DNA of 64,000 nucleotides, from positions 1,364,001 through 1,428,000 of the forward strand of contig OZ245062.1 of assembly GCA_965224785.1 (NCBI GenBank), in the 5' to 3' direction. Positions 45,289-53,254 of the stretch are shown here, piece after piece. Origin of the DNA: JALSNL01 sp036479585 (lineage in GTDB: Bacteria > Bacteroidota > Ignavibacteria > Ignavibacteriales > Melioribacteraceae). Each line of letters starts with the position of its first letter. Position 1 is the first letter of the stretch. The notes below the pieces were generated by a model that made no database searches, had not been told where the DNA came from, and saw nothing but the letters and a program-made list of their open reading frames with translations. The translations under genes were made by a program, and so were the position numbers.

Positions 45289-46290
45289 ATGGCAATCAAA
45301 GTAGGAATAAACGGATTCGGAAGAATTGGAAGACTAGTTTTTAGAAGATGTGTTGAACTTGGTGGTTTTGATTTTGTTGGAATAAACGATTTAACAGATG
45401 CAAAAACATTAGCTCATCTATTAAAATATGATTCTGTTCACGGAAGATTTAATGGAACAATTAGAGTGCAAGGAAGCAATCTTATAGTTAATGGCGATAA
45501 AATTAAAATTACTGCTGAAAGAGATCCTAAAAACTTAAACTGGGGAGCATTAAAAACAGATGTAGTTATTGAAGCTACTGGAGTTTTTAGAACTAAAGAA
45601 GAATGTAATATGCACATTGAAAGTGGTGCAAAAAAAGTTATTTTAACAGTGCCACCAAAAGGTGATGTTGATGCAACAATTGTACTTGGCGTAAATGACA
45701 ACCAACTTAAGAAATCTCATAAAATTGTTTCTAACGCATCTTGTACAACAAACTGCCTAGCTCCAATGGTAAAAGTACTTAACGATACTTTTGGTGTTAC
45801 AAAAGGTTTGATGACAACAATTCACTCATACACAAACGATCAAAGAATTTTAGATTTACCTCACTCTGATTTAAGAAGAGCTCGTTCTGCAGCAGTCTCA
45901 ATTATTCCTACAACTACCGGAGCAGCAGCCGCAGTTGGTAAAGTGATACCATCACTTAATGGTAAATTAGATGGAATGGCAATGCGTGTACCAGTTCCAG
46001 ATGGTTCTATTACAGATTTTGTTGTTACTTTGAAAAAAGCAACTACTGTTGAAGCAGTTAATGCAGCATTCAAAAAAGCAGCAAAAGGTAAAATGAAAGG
46101 AATACTTGAATATACTGAAGATCCAATTGTAAGTGCTGATATTATTGGTAATACTCACTCAAATATTTTTGATGCACTTTCTACAATTGTTATGGGTAAT
46201 ATGGTTAAAGTTGTTGGTTGGTACGATAACGAATACGGTTACTCATGTAGAGTTGTTGACTTAATGAAAATGATGAAGAAAGTTAAATAG
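45289..46290 (+). CDS. gap: Glyceraldehyde-3-phosphate dehydrogenase (type I)
   Basis: A 333-residue glycolytic enzyme. 'KVGINGFGRIGRLVFR' is the NAD-binding loop, 'SNASCTTNCLAPMVKVL' holds the catalytic Cys, with a conserved His in 'GLMTTIHSYTNDQ'. 'WYDNEYGYS' is the C-terminal signature. It oxidises and phosphorylates glyceraldehyde-3-phosphate to 1,3-bisphosphoglycerate. Strong AGGAGAG ribosome binding site 8 bases before the ATG. A hairpin terminator follows, so pgk is transcribed separately. Confidence 0.97.
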   Translation: MAIKVGINGFGRIGRLVFRRCVELGGFDFVGINDLTDAKTLAHLLKYDSVHGRFNGTIRVQGSNLIVNGDKIKITAERDPKNLNWGALKTDVVIEATGVFRTKEECNMHIESGAKKVILTVPPKGDVDATIVLGVNDNQLKKSHKIVSNASCTTNCLAPMVKVLNDTFGVTKGLMTTIHSYTNDQRILDLPHSDLRRARSAAVSIIPTTTGAAAAVGKVIPSLNGKLDGMAMRVPVPDGSITDFVVTLKKATTVEAVNAAFKKAAKGKMKGILEYTEDPIVSADIIGNTHSNIFDALSTIVMGNMVKVVGWYDNEYGYSCRVVDLMKMMKKVK

Positions 46291-46316
46291 TTTAAGTCTA
46301 AATTTGCTAGTTTTTA

Positions 46317-46357
46317 TAAAACGCAGTAATTGAGTATAACTTAATTCTGCGTTTTTG
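46317..46357 (+). terminator. Intrinsic terminator of gap
   Basis: AAACGCAGTAATT and AATTCTGCGTTTTT form a stem with one bulged base around an 11-base loop, and the T-run that closes the stem is the tail. It lies about 30 bases after the gap stop. Confidence 0.75.
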
Positions 46358-46440
46358 TTATTTTGCAAACAATGTTTTATAAATAATAATCTTAATAGTT
46401 GTCGTTTCCGAATGTTTTTATCGGTAATCTATTTTACCGC

Positions 46441-46479
46441 ACAAACAATAATTCGTAGAAAATTAAAATTATTGTTTGT
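46441..46479. terminator. Second hairpin downstream of gap
   Basis: ACAAACAATAATT (46441-46453) and AATTATTGTTTGT (46467-46479) are exact reverse complements around 13 bases, followed by TTTTGTTTG. It could be a back-up terminator or a small palindromic repeat. Confidence 0.5.
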
Positions 46480-46487
46480 TTTTGTTT

Positions 46488-46588
46488 GTCCTTCTGAATG
46501 AAAACGTTTTTTATTGTAATGAAGAATCTCAAGTCCAATTATGTCCGAGATATTTCAGTCGTTAAAAAGCAAACTCCTTCAATATGAC
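46488..46588 (+). repeat. GTCAT-ended interspersed element, copy 2
   Basis: It runs from GTCCTTCTGAATGAAAACG through GAGATATTTCAGTCGTT to CTTCAATATGAC, and is the same sequence as the copy at 49959-50060 with small changes. Confidence 0.75.
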
Positions 46589-46641
46589 AACAATAGTTAT
46601 GTGTTTACTCAAAAATCATTATTTATATTTCTGAGGAGAAA

Positions 46642-47838
46642 ATGGAAAAATTATTTATTGAAGACCTAAATATTAAAGGCAAAAAAGTTTTAATCAGAGT
46701 GGATTTTAATGTGCCGCTTAATGATGAATTACAAATTACGGATGATATTAGAATTGCCTCCGCATTACCAACAATTAAAAAAGTAATTGCTGATGGTGGC
46801 TCTGCAATTTTAATGAGTCATCTTGGAAGACCTAAAGGGGAAGCTGATCCTAAATTTAGTCTTAAGCCAGCTGCGGATAGACTAAGTGAGTTGCTAAATC
46901 AAAAAGTGAAATTTGCTGATGATTGTATTGGAGACTCTGTGAAAGAATTAGTCTCAAATTTACAAACTGGTGAAGTTTTACTTTTGGAAAATTTAAGATT
47001 TCATTCCGAAGAGAAAAAGAATGATCCGGCATTTGCTAAGCTATTAGCTGAGTATGGAGATGTTTATATTAATGATGCATTTGGTTCTGCACACAGAGCT
47101 CACGCATCAACAGAAGGTGTTACAAAGTTCATTGATGCATGTGCAGCTGGATACTTAATGAAAAAAGAATTAGATTATTTGGGAAGTGCAATTGCAAATC
47201 CACAAAGACCTTTTACAGCAATTTTGGGTGGAGCTAAAATATCTGGTAAAATTGATGTAATTCAAGAGTTGATGAATAAAGTCGATAATTTAATTATTGG
47301 CGGCGGAATGGCTTATACATTTCTAAAAGCTCTTGGATATGAAATTGGAAACTCACTATTGGAAGAAGAAAAAATAGAATTAGCAAAAGAAATTTTAACA
47401 GAAGCAGAAAAAAACAAGTTAAGCTTTTTATTGCCTGATGACATCAACACAGTAAGTGAATTTAGTAATGATTCTCCATCTGAAATTGTGGATATTGATT
47501 CAATTGCAAAAGACAGAATGGGACTTGATATTGGAACTGAAACTATTAAGAAGTTTCAAGAAGTAATTAAAAATAGCAAAACAATTGTTTGGAACGGACC
47601 AATGGGAGTTTTTGAATTCCCAAATTTTTCACAAGGTACAACGGCTATCGCTAATGCGTTAGTTGAAGCTACAGAAAATGGAGCAACTTCAATTGTTGGT
47701 GGTGGAGATTCTGCAGCAGCAATTAAGCAAGCTGGATTGGAAACAAAAGTCTCTCACGTATCAACTGGTGGCGGAGCATCTTTAGAATTTCTTGAAGGTA
47801 AAGTATTGCCAGGAGTTGCTGCTTTGAGTGATAAATAG
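46642..47838 (+). CDS. pgk: Phosphoglycerate kinase
   Basis: A 398-residue two-domain glycolytic kinase. It shows 'GKKVLIRVDFNVPLND', 'LMSHLGRPKGE', 'LLLENLRFHSEEKKNDPAFAK', 'FGSAHRAHAST', 'LGGAKISGKIDVI', 'WNGPMGVFE' and 'GGGDSAAAIKQAG'. It transfers phosphate from 1,3-bisphosphoglycerate to ADP. Ordinary length. It is separated from gap by a region rich in repeats and hairpins, which suggests its own promoter. Confidence 0.97.
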   Translation: MEKLFIEDLNIKGKKVLIRVDFNVPLNDELQITDDIRIASALPTIKKVIADGGSAILMSHLGRPKGEADPKFSLKPAADRLSELLNQKVKFADDCIGDSVKELVSNLQTGEVLLLENLRFHSEEKKNDPAFAKLLAEYGDVYINDAFGSAHRAHASTEGVTKFIDACAAGYLMKKELDYLGSAIANPQRPFTAILGGAKISGKIDVIQELMNKVDNLIIGGGMAYTFLKALGYEIGNSLLEEEKIELAKEILTEAEKNKLSFLLPDDINTVSEFSNDSPSEIVDIDSIAKDRMGLDIGTETIKKFQEVIKNSKTIVWNGPMGVFEFPNFSQGTTAIANALVEATENGATSIVGGGDSAAAIKQAGLETKVSHVSTGGGASLEFLEGKVLPGVAALSDK

Positions 47839-47945
47839 TAAATTGATTTACAAAACTTAATTAAGGAAACTATTTGATTGTTGGATAGTCTAATGAAAAG
47901 TATCAGATATATAATTAATGTAAAGAAAACCAAAGAGAAGAAATA

Positions 47946-48218
47946 GTGCCTACGATTTCAATGTTTTATGGGATTTTAATAAGAATGTTTTTTCGAGATA
48001 TTGAGAAACATAAATTGCCGCATATTCATACAGAATATCAAAGTGATACTGCAGTTTATTCTATTCCAGATGGGAAATTACTTGCAGGTAAAATGAATCC
48101 TAAAAAACAGAAACTCATTGTTGCTTGGATTGAAATTCACAAAGAAGATTTACTAGCTGATTGGAAACTTGCAGTTAATGGTAAGCCTCTTTTCAAAATC
48201 AAAGGACTAGATCAATGA
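47946..48218 (+). CDS. DUF4160 protein (GTG start)
   Basis: A 90-residue protein of the DUF4160 family: 'PTISMFYGILIRMFFRDIEKHKLPHIHTEYQSDTAVYSIPDG' is the conserved opening, and it has 'KLIVAWIEIHKEDLLADWKLA'. Family members start with 'PTI' right after the start codon, which supports the GTG at 47946. It overlaps the DUF2442 gene by four bases (ATGA). The two families are very often found side by side, and the pair has been suggested to be a toxin-antitoxin-like module, although the activity is unproven. Confidence 0.88.
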   Translation: MPTISMFYGILIRMFFRDIEKHKLPHIHTEYQSDTAVYSIPDGKLLAGKMNPKKQKLIVAWIEIHKEDLLADWKLAVNGKPLFKIKGLDQ

Positions 48219-48454
48219 GAATTGCAGAAATAAAACCGAAATCGGACTACACACTTCAAATAACTACGGATGATGGACGTGTTGGAGTTTTTGATGTGCG
48301 TCCTTATCTTGACATGGAAGCATTTGCTGAGTTAAGAAAACAAGATGCTTTCTTAAAAGTTATAAATGGCGGATATTTTATTGAGTGGGATTGTGGAGCA
48401 GATTTATCAGCTGATACTATTGAAGCTCATTTAGAACTTAGTGAGCAAAACTAA
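48215..48454 (+). CDS. DUF2442 protein
   Basis: A 79-residue protein of the DUF2442 family: 'KPKSDYTLQITTDDGRVGVFDVRPYLDMEAFAELRKQDAFLKVINGGYFIEWDCGADLSADTIEAHLE'. It is translationally coupled to DUF4160 by an ATGA overlap and is the predicted partner. The function is unknown. The pair is short, compact and separate from its neighbours, as mobile accessory pairs often are. Confidence 0.88.
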   Translation: MRIAEIKPKSDYTLQITTDDGRVGVFDVRPYLDMEAFAELRKQDAFLKVINGGYFIEWDCGADLSADTIEAHLELSEQN

Positions 48455-48567
48455 GCTAGTTGTCTGTAATAATATTTATATAAATTTGTTTTTGCTATGA
48501 TTTTAATAGAATCAACATAGTTTTAAATACTATAAGAAATTTGCTAAAAATATTAAAAGGAATATAA

Positions 48568-49470
48568 ATGTCACAAAATGATTACAGACCAAGAGGGTTT
48601 GGTGGATTTAGTTTTTTTCCACCGATTATTAAAAACTTATTAATTATAAATGGAATTGTTTTTTTTATCACAATTATTGCTGATAATATTAAAGTTGACA
48701 ATACTACTTTAGGTAATATTATCACAGAATATTTCGCACTTATTCCATTTGCTAACACACACTGGTCGTTCTATCCTTGGCAATTAATCACATATCAATT
48801 TTTACACGGTGGATTGATGCATGTTGGAATGAATATGTTCATCCTGTGGATGTTTGGTATGGAGATTGAAAATAATATGGGTTCTCGTAAATTTTTAGTC
48901 TTTTATCTTTTGGCTGGAATTGCGGGAGGTTTACTTCAACTTTTCCTTGGAAGTGGTTTAGGTCCAATCATAGGTGCTTCCGGTGCAGTTTATGGAGTGA
49001 TGGTTGCTTTCGCTTTATACTTCCCGGATAGACTGATATATGTTTATATGCTTATTCCAGTTAAAGCAAAATACTTAATTGTGTTTGTTATGGTTATGGA
49101 ATTTATGTCGGTAGGTAATGGAGATTTCACAGCTCATCTCGCACATCTTGGTGGAGCGATATTTGGGTTCTTATTTATCACTTATGATAAAAAAAATAAT
49201 TTAAATGTTGATAGAATATTTGATATGTTCAAAAGTGATAGTACTCAGTCAAGCAATCCAACATTTACAAAAAAGAAAAGTACTTTTGGCTTTGGTAAAA
49301 AAGAAGTTAAAGAAGCAGAGTTTTACGATATAAATTCTAATACTTCTACAACTAAAAAAGTTGAACAAAAAACTATTGATCAAATTCTCGATAAAATTAG
49401 TGAGTCGGGATATAAAAATTTAACAGAGACAGAAAAGCAAATTCTTTTTGATGCGAGTAAGAGGAATTAA
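48568..49470 (+). CDS. Rhomboid-family intramembrane serine protease
   Basis: A 300-residue inner-membrane protease. The rhomboid core of six helices spans about 25-210. 'LITYQFLHGGLMHVGMNMFILWMFG' is the HxxxN part, 'IGASGAVYGVMVAFALYFP' holds the catalytic Ser, and 'HLAHLGGAIFGFL' the catalytic His. The C-terminal 90 residues are cytoplasmic, basic and low in complexity, ending 'LTETEKQILFDASKRN'. It cleaves transmembrane substrates; the substrate is unknown. Confidence 0.93.
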   Translation: MSQNDYRPRGFGGFSFFPPIIKNLLIINGIVFFITIIADNIKVDNTTLGNIITEYFALIPFANTHWSFYPWQLITYQFLHGGLMHVGMNMFILWMFGMEIENNMGSRKFLVFYLLAGIAGGLLQLFLGSGLGPIIGASGAVYGVMVAFALYFPDRLIYVYMLIPVKAKYLIVFVMVMEFMSVGNGDFTAHLAHLGGAIFGFLFITYDKKNNLNVDRIFDMFKSDSTQSSNPTFTKKKSTFGFGKKEVKEAEFYDINSNTSTTKKVEQKTIDQILDKISESGYKNLTETEKQILFDASKRN

Positions 49471-49508
49471 ATTATTTTAGTAGTCTGTCATAATAAACTA
49501 TTATGAAA

Positions 49509-49560
49509 CGCAGATTACTAATCTGCGATACGAAAACGTAACACAGATTAGTAATCTGTG
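49509..49560. repeat. REPIN-like double palindrome, copy 2
   Basis: The arms are 49511-49532 and 49537-49558, around an AAAA loop. Each arm contains CAGATTACTAATCTG, itself a palindrome. It lies between the rhomboid and MntA-like genes. Confidence 0.75.
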
Positions 49561-49620
49561 AAAATAAGATGAGTTGTAAAGAAGGAATAGGATTTATCAA
49601 CTATTACTAGAAGAATTGTT

Positions 49621-49920
49621 ATGTTAATAATAGAAAAAAATATTACTAAGATTAGTGAGCTTTGTAAAAAGCATAAAGTTGATGCTTTATATCTTTTTGG
49701 TTCAGCAACAAATGAAAATTTCAAAGATGGAAGTGATATTGATTTCTTAGTTAGATTTGAAAAAATCGATTTAGTTAGATATTTTGATAACTATATAACT
49801 TTTAAAGAAAAGCTAAATAAAATATTTAATAGAGAAATTGATTTAGTTGAAGAGCAAACTTTAAAAAATTCAATTTTAATTAACTCAATTAACAGAAGTA
49901 AAAAGTTAATTTATGGATGA
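49621..49920 (+). CDS. MntA-like nucleotidyltransferase (antitoxin-type)
   Basis: A 99-residue minimal nucleotidyltransferase with 'LYLFGSATNENFKDGSDIDFLVRF' (GSx10DxD, where the DxD binds metal). This is the size and motif of MntA antitoxins, which AMPylate and silence their HEPN RNase partner HepT. The expected HEPN gene should overlap its stop. A short ATG-led frame does overlap (49913) but is cut off by a repeat element after about 15 codons. So this may be an orphan antitoxin. Confidence 0.82.
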   Translation: MLIIEKNITKISELCKKHKVDALYLFGSATNENFKDGSDIDFLVRFEKIDLVRYFDNYITFKEKLNKIFNREIDLVEEQTLKNSILINSINRSKKLIYG

Positions 49921-49972
49921 ACGAATATTAAAATGGTTATTATCGTATGTTCACAATTGTCATTCTGAATGA
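49913..49972 (+). pseudogene. Probable truncated HEPN (HepT-like) toxin gene
   Basis: The frame begins ATG-GAT-GAA-CGA, overlapping the end of the MntA-like gene by eight bases as in mntA-hepT pairs. It reads 'MDERILKWLLSYVHN', like HEPN-partner N-termini, and then runs into the repeat that starts at 49959 and stops at TGA (49970-49972). No remaining part of a HEPN gene follows before the next gene at 50191. Only about 15 residues support the identification. Confidence 0.45.
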
Positions 49973-50060
49973 AAACGTTTTTTGTCGAAATAAAAAATCT
50001 CATAACTATTAAAGTTCGAGATATTTCAGTCGTTCAAAAGACAAACTCTTTCAATATGAC
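49959..50060 (+). repeat. GTCAT-ended interspersed element, copy 3
   Basis: It runs from GTCATTCTGAATGAAAACG to CTTTCAATATGAC with GAGATATTTCAGTCGTT inside, and is near identical to the copy at 46488-46588. It begins inside the truncated HEPN frame. Confidence 0.8.
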
Positions 50061-50076
50061 AAACCAAGAAAAATTC

Positions 50077-50181
50077 GTCATTGCGAGGAGTGTTCTTTAC
50101 GACGTGGCAATCTATCACAATTAATTGTTAACTATTTAAAAGATTGCCACACTCAACAAAATGCGTTGAGTTCGCAATGAC
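50077..50181. repeat. GTCATTGCGA-ended MITE-like element with nested inverted repeats
   Basis: The ends GTCATTGCGA (50077-50086) and TCGCAATGAC (50172-50181) are exact reverse complements. A second perfect pair, GTGGCAATCT (50104-50113) and AGATTGCCAC (50141-50150), lies inside. It is 105 bases long and shares its GTCAT end with the other repeats. Confidence 0.75.
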
Positions 50182-50190
50182 AAATTTATT

Positions 50191-50541
50191 ATGACTCATA
50201 GTAATAAAATAATATTTAGATGCTTCTTTTCCCTTTTATTCTTTCTCGTATTTCTATTAAGCTGTTCAGAAAACAATTCAATTGATAAAGAAATTTTAGC
50301 TAAGACTTATGTTGATATACTTGTAGCTGAAGAGTATTACAAAAATATTGATTCAATAAATATTGAAAAAGAGAAAGTGTTTAAAAAATATTCAATTGAC
50401 ACAGCAAGTTATTATTCAACTCTTAAATCATTTTCATCTGATAAAGAAAGTTGGAATGATTTTTTTAAGTTGGCTAATACTTATTTGGATACATTAAAAG
50501 CTAATGTTAAAAGTTCAACTCTGAAGATAGAGCAACTTTAA
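50191..50541 (+). CDS. DUF4296-like small lipoprotein
   Basis: A 116-residue lipoprotein (LLSC, about Cys25) with a helical body: 'KEILAKTYVDILVAEEYYKNIDSINIEKEKVFKKYSIDTASYYSTLKSF'. This matches the DUF4296 layout, in which 'I..K.F..ilvd..l.Ea' precedes a 'YP...F..SlkyY' segment. The function is unknown. Its last 35 bases overlap the convergent end of recQ, an antisense overlap of two coding regions. Confidence 0.68.
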   Translation: MTHSNKIIFRCFFSLLFFLVFLLSCSENNSIDKEILAKTYVDILVAEEYYKNIDSINIEKEKVFKKYSIDTASYYSTLKSFSSDKESWNDFFKLANTYLDTLKANVKSSTLKIEQL

Positions 50542-53086
50542 CAATTCTAATTTTTGCATAACTAATACTATTGGGAAGTGTTTTTTTTATTTCTTTCAAT
50601 TCATCATTCCCATTCCTAATTTCATCAGTAATTAATTCAAACTCAGTTTTATCAATTAGTGAGTCAATATTAAGATTTGGATAATAATTAATAATACTTT
50701 CAATTTGTATTGATACTATTGACTCCGGTAGTTTTAGCAGATTAACAATCTCAGATAAAGTGTAACCTTTTTCAATTAACAAATAAGTTTGAGAAATGTG
50801 TTTTGGTAACTCGTTTTTATGTTGATGTATTTTAGAACTCTTTTTGTGTTCTTTTATAATTTCAAGAAAGTCTTCACCAACTTTATTATACATCCTTTGT
50901 GTAAAACCAGAAATGCTCATAATCTCCGAAGGTGTTGCTGGTTGCTGCTTTGAGAGATGTTTTAATATTTCATTTGAACAAATGATTTCCGGATTTTGAT
51001 TAAATTTTTTAGCAAATCTTTTTCTTTCTTCTCTTAAGTTGTTGAACAACTCTAAATTGTTTTCATAATCAAGCTTTGGTTCATGACTATCTTTTTTTTC
51101 AATATAACTTAAGTCTAAAGTATATTTTTTGTTAAGATGTAAATTACCTTGAAAGTTTTTGAGAACATTTTTGTTGGCAAGAATATCAAAATATTTTTCA
51201 ATTTCTTCTTTTTTGTAATGCTCACAACTAGCATAAGTTGAAAGTGATTTTGCAACAATCGCTTTAGATTTGCCAGTTAGAATCCCTAACAATCTAGAAA
51301 TGCTTAACCCACCTTTATATTCTTGCAATGTTCTAATTATTATTTCGGAAATATATTCTTTGTCAATGGTAACAATTGTTCCCGATTTACAATTGTCACA
51401 CTTGCCACATTTGTAGTTTTGCTCATCTTCTCCAAAATAATTTAGTATAAATTTGAAACGACAATCGTTTACGAAAACATAATCCTCAACTAAGGATAGT
51501 TTTCTCATAGAGTTTTCGAGTTGCTGATTTATTTTATTACTATCAAACTTTAGTCTATCGCTTTTAATGCGTTCTGTCAATAATTGAAATTTTATATTAA
51601 ACGAAGGTTGCTTATACTCAATGATACCAAGCTTAAACAGATGTTTCAGTTTATTGTCAATATTGATAGCGGAAGAGTTATAATGCTTTTTAATAATTGA
51701 AAAATCAATAGTTGTTTGTTGAGCAAATATTTTACTTCCATATATTTTTACTAAAACTAATAGAAAATCTTTTAGAAATGTGTTACTTAACTTTTTAATA
51801 TATTCTCTCAAATTATCTTTTGTAAGATGAAATTGAACAGTTCTTTTATTCATTGAAGGAGGCGATTGTTTAACATAACCACCACTTTCTAAAATATTCA
51901 TTGATGAAATTAAAATACTTTTTGAGATAGAGTTTTTTCTAAGTAACTCTTCAATATTACTATCAATTTCAAATTGAGTTTCTGGTTTAAAATTAATTGC
52001 AATTTTATGATAATTACAAATTGCATCGTAACATAATTTTACTTGCCCAAAATTGGGATGATTATTTCTAATTAAAAATTCTTGAAGTCCAATATCTTTC
52101 TTTGCATAAAAGAGAACAACTTTAGCATCTTTACCGTCTCTTCCTGCGCGACCAAACTCTTGGTAAAGATTTTCAATAGAACCAGGAATGTTATAGTGAA
52201 TTACCAAACGAACATCAGCTTTATCAATTCCCATTCCAAAAGCGTTAGTTGCTATTATCACATTACTATTATTGCTTATGAAATCATTCTGAATTATTGT
52301 TCGCAATGCAGTTGTTTGTCCTGCGTGATAATATTCGGCATTAACATTTTTTAGTTTTAAGAACTCTGCAAGTTGCTCCGCATTTTTTCTGGTTGATGTG
52401 TAAATTATTACCGATGTGATTCCATCTAAAAGCTTAAGTATTTTCTCTTTTTTGTTTTTTGTTGCGAATACTTGTAATTGTAAATTTTCTCTTTTAAATC
52501 CAAGTGAATAAATAACTGGCTCACTCAAATCCAATTGTTTAATAATATCACTTTTAACTTCTGGTGTTGCAGTGGCAGTAAAAGCAGAGATGTTCTCAAT
52601 CCCTAAGCTATCTGCAAATATTTGAATATTTCTAAAGCTCGGTCTAAAATTATGTCCCCACTCACTAATGCAATGTGCTTCATCAATAAATAAATATGAT
52701 GGTTTGGTTTGTCTAATTTGCTCAACAAAAAATGGGTTGTCTAATTTCTCCGGTGCAACAAAAAGCATTTTAATTTTACCATTGCTTAAATCAGATAGAA
52801 CATTTGCTATGTGTCGAGAGTCTAAAGAACTGTTAATATAAGCAGCTGGAATTTCCTTTTTCTTTAGAGACTCAACTTGATCTTGCATAAGTGATATTAA
52901 AGGTGAAATTATAATTGAGTAAGTTTCACAAAGTAGAGAGGGAAGTTGGTAACATAAAGATTTGCCAGCTCCGGTTGGCATTATTGCGAGAACACTTTTC
53001 TTGTCAATAATATCTTGAATTATTTCTTCTTGTCCTGGACGGAAGTTTTCAAGATTGAAATATTTTTTTAGTGCAAACTTTAGCAT
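50507..53086 (-). CDS. recQ: RecQ-type ATP-dependent DNA helicase with C-terminal helical repeats
   Basis: An 859-residue SF2 helicase, longer than typical RecQ (600-730). It shows 'FRPGQEEIIQDI', Walker A 'MPTGAGKSLCYQLP', 'FIDEAHCISEWGHNFRPS', 'QEFGRAGRDGKDAKVVLF', a zinc-binding 'YKCGKCDNC' with an upstream Cys, an RQC-like domain, and a C-terminal HTH region ('IEKGYTLSEIVNLLKLPESIVSIQIESII') similar to the helicase helix-turn-helix domain. It unwinds DNA 3'-5' in recombination and repair. Its stop region overlaps the convergent DUF4296 gene by 35 bases. Confidence 0.94.
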   Translation of the reverse strand: MLKFALKKYFNLENFRPGQEEIIQDIIDKKSVLAIMPTGAGKSLCYQLPSLLCETYSIIISPLISLMQDQVESLKKKEIPAAYINSSLDSRHIANVLSDLSNGKIKMLFVAPEKLDNPFFVEQIRQTKPSYLFIDEAHCISEWGHNFRPSFRNIQIFADSLGIENISAFTATATPEVKSDIIKQLDLSEPVIYSLGFKRENLQLQVFATKNKKEKILKLLDGITSVIIYTSTRKNAEQLAEFLKLKNVNAEYYHAGQTTALRTIIQNDFISNNSNVIIATNAFGMGIDKADVRLVIHYNIPGSIENLYQEFGRAGRDGKDAKVVLFYAKKDIGLQEFLIRNNHPNFGQVKLCYDAICNYHKIAINFKPETQFEIDSNIEELLRKNSISKSILISSMNILESGGYVKQSPPSMNKRTVQFHLTKDNLREYIKKLSNTFLKDFLLVLVKIYGSKIFAQQTTIDFSIIKKHYNSSAINIDNKLKHLFKLGIIEYKQPSFNIKFQLLTERIKSDRLKFDSNKINQQLENSMRKLSLVEDYVFVNDCRFKFILNYFGEDEQNYKCGKCDNCKSGTIVTIDKEYISEIIIRTLQEYKGGLSISRLLGILTGKSKAIVAKSLSTYASCEHYKKEEIEKYFDILANKNVLKNFQGNLHLNKKYTLDLSYIEKKDSHEPKLDYENNLELFNNLREERKRFAKKFNQNPEIICSNEILKHLSKQQPATPSEIMSISGFTQRMYNKVGEDFLEIIKEHKKSSKIHQHKNELPKHISQTYLLIEKGYTLSEIVNLLKLPESIVSIQIESIINYYPNLNIDSLIDKTEFELITDEIRNGNDELKEIKKTLPNSISYAKIRIVKVALSSELNF

Positions 53087-53148
53087 TTAGGTCAAATTAA
53101 AATTTCAAAATAAAAGAGAATAGCCTTATCTTTGCATTGTTCTTTTTG

Positions 53149-53207
53149 GCAGATTACTAATCCGCCATACGAATTACAACTGAGCGTATCGTAGATTAGT
53201 AATCTGC
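53149..53207. repeat. REPIN-like double palindrome, copy 3
   Basis: The arms are 53150-53171 and 53185-53206 around a 13-base loop. CAGATTACTAATC in the left arm faces GATTAGTAATCTG in the right. It lies between recQ and the ABC transporter. Confidence 0.72.
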
Positions 53208-53254
53208 GTAAATATATTTCTTACTACAATAAAATCACAAAACAGTGAACATCA

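Larger units (their letters stand above)
46291..46641. other. Gene-free 351-base region between gap and pgk
   Basis: It holds the gap terminator (46317-46357), a second perfect hairpin (46441-46479) and a GTCAT-ended repeat (46488-46588). The pgk promoter must lie within or after the repeat; GAGGAG stands just before the pgk ATG. Confidence 0.6.

Noticed and set aside
49959..50181. CRISPR array, suggested by several short repeats in a row
   Set aside because: There are only two different elements, each with internal pairing, and no equal spacers or repeated units.
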